From the NCBI GenBank assembly GCA_963703745.1, contig CAVPFL010000003.1, positions 248,001-312,000 on the forward strand: DNA of 64,000 nucleotides, in the 5' to 3' direction. Shown here piece after piece: positions 63,320-64,000 of the stretch. This stretch comes from AP-15 sp963703745. GTDB lineage: Bacteria; Pseudomonadota; Alphaproteobacteria; ATCC43930; CGMCC-115725. Position numbers and translations under genes: made by a program. A model generated the notes under the pieces. The model was not told where the DNA came from. It made no database searches and saw only the letters and a list, made by a program, of their open reading frames with translations. Position 1 is the stretch's first letter; every line of letters begins with the position of its first letter.

Positions 63320-63799
63320 ATGCCGGCAATGTCTATAGCCATTGCTAACCTACGAAGCTGGAGCGAGATCCAAGCGGCGCGCACCTTGTTCAAGAAGTAT
63401 GCTGAAGCTCTGCCCTTTGGCCTCGGTTATCAGAACTTCGAGGCCGAACTCGCCGGTTTGCCTGCCCCTTACATTCCTCCCTCCGGGTGCCTGCTCTTCG
63501 CCAAACGGAACTCCCGCTTTCTTGGCGTAGTTGGGCTAAAGCCGCTTGGACCCGGTATAGCGGAGATTAAACGGCTCTACGTCGTCCCTGCGGCCCGCCG
63601 CTCGGGGCTGGGAAGGGCGCTCCTCGAGCGCGCCCTCAACGAAGCGCGGCAGAAAGGCTACGAGCGGGTCCGGCTTGACAGCCACCACCCCAGTATGACA
63701 ACGGCCATTGCTGTCTATCGTAGCCTCGGCTTTGTCGAAATTCCGCCCTATGGACCGGATCTCAACGGCGAAATCGTGTTCTTTGAAAAGAGACTTTAA
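63320..63799 (+). CDS. GNAT-family N-acetyltransferase
   Basis: This 159-residue acetyltransferase has the acetyl-CoA-binding motif IKRLYVVPAARRSGLGRALL and the C-terminal strand YRSLGFVEIPPYGPDLNGEI. The opening (IANLRSWSEIQAARTLFKKY) is typical of a subgroup of small GNATs. ATG 63320 and 63329 are both possible. The substrate is unknown. Confidence 0.9.
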   Translation: MPAMSIAIANLRSWSEIQAARTLFKKYAEALPFGLGYQNFEAELAGLPAPYIPPSGCLLFAKRNSRFLGVVGLKPLGPGIAEIKRLYVVPAARRSGLGRALLERALNEARQKGYERVRLDSHHPSMTTAIAVYRSLGFVEIPPYGPDLNGEIVFFEKRL

Positions 63800-63850
63800 T
63801 GGTTCGAAAGTCTTCTACGGTGGTAAGAGAACGGAAGTGGCGGTTGCGGC

Positions 63851-64000
63851 TCAGCGATTAGGCAGATCGAGCGGATAGATCGGCCGCCTGACTTTCTCGA
63901 ATTTCAGCTGCCCATAATCCGAGGTGCAAACGCCGACCCCGGCGCATTCGACGACGGCCTTCGCCATTGGGCCGAGCCCGGCCCGCCAATGGATGCGGCT
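63851..64000 (-). CDS. C-terminus of MlrC-like (M81) metallopeptidase, partial
   Basis: The last 49 codons on the minus strand read SRIHWRAGLGPMAKAVVECA, then GVGVCTSDYGQLKFEKVRRP and IYPLDLPNR before TGA at 63851. This matches the usual C-terminus of microcystinase MlrC-like M81 proteins, where (K)S-x-H-(F/W)-RA leads to RRPIxPLD. The rest of the gene lies beyond the right edge. Confidence 0.65.
   Translation of the reverse strand, partial: SRIHWRAGLGPMAKAVVECAGVGVCTSDYGQLKFEKVRRPIYPLDLPNR

Overview
The window is GC-rich chromosomal DNA from an alphaproteobacterium, most likely a soil or aquatic Rhodospirillales- or Rhizobiales-like organism. The evidence is the cluster murA-DUF2948-hisG(short form)-hisD-UPF0262-maf-RNase E/G-yacG, together with DUF1127, a TIGR02281 aspartic protease and PrmA next to a PcrA-type helicase. 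The gene order mixes conserved housekeeping blocks with accessory catabolic genes and many decayed genes.

Layout. 0-11.6 kb is accessory and catabolic: a partial SDR, a decayed PEP-CTERM-type protein, two near-identical CmcJ/NvfI-like oxidoreductases each followed by a VOC gene, a frameshifted Tat-type amidase between them, an F420-type (LLM) oxidoreductase, a Rieske oxygenase and a LigB-type ring-cleavage dioxygenase. 11.6-15.2 kb is a class III adenylate cyclase/TPR gene broken by an ISL3-family insertion and two frameshifts. 15.3-27 kb is mostly core: M20 peptidase, GFA protein, aminopeptidase P, DUF1127, prmA, uvrD/pcrA, hemC, GNAT, a methyltransferase and a MetA whose residues indicate acetyl-CoA use. 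27-39.4 kb is mixed: decayed genes, a secreted beta-propeller protein, two further cyclase/TPR paralogues, a radical SAM protein lacking one cluster cysteine, an IS6 remnant, a zinc alcohol dehydrogenase and a tailed HU-like protein. 39.7-51.7 kb holds a hydroxyacid dehydrogenase, dinB, a second LigB-type enzyme, an MT-A70 DNA methylase and the yacG-to-murA cluster. 51.9-64 kb holds tRNA-Thr(GGT), cell-wall and surface-polysaccharide genes (PG-binding protein, GH25, glycosyltransferase, rfbB), an NMT1-sensor/degenerate-kinase fusion, an oxidoreductase, a frameshifted class III aminotransferase, an AhpD-like gene, DUF502, GNAT and a partial MlrC-like gene.

The most interesting locus is 61389-62495. 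An AhpD/carboxymuconolactone-decarboxylase-like ORF is interrupted by one in-frame TGA exactly where the second cysteine of the redox motif belongs (C-L-Y-TGA-T-T-S-H). Family-like sequence continues in the same frame for 121 codons, and a 7-bp hairpin with a G in its apical loop sits at the spacing expected of a bacterial SECIS. I read it as a CxxU selenoprotein. AhpD-like selenoproteins have been predicted before, so the class is not new.

Several genes carry single-base indels. Some are probably real decay, because they sit beside IS elements and truncated paralogues. Others, such as those in the amidase and the aminotransferase, could be assembly errors.
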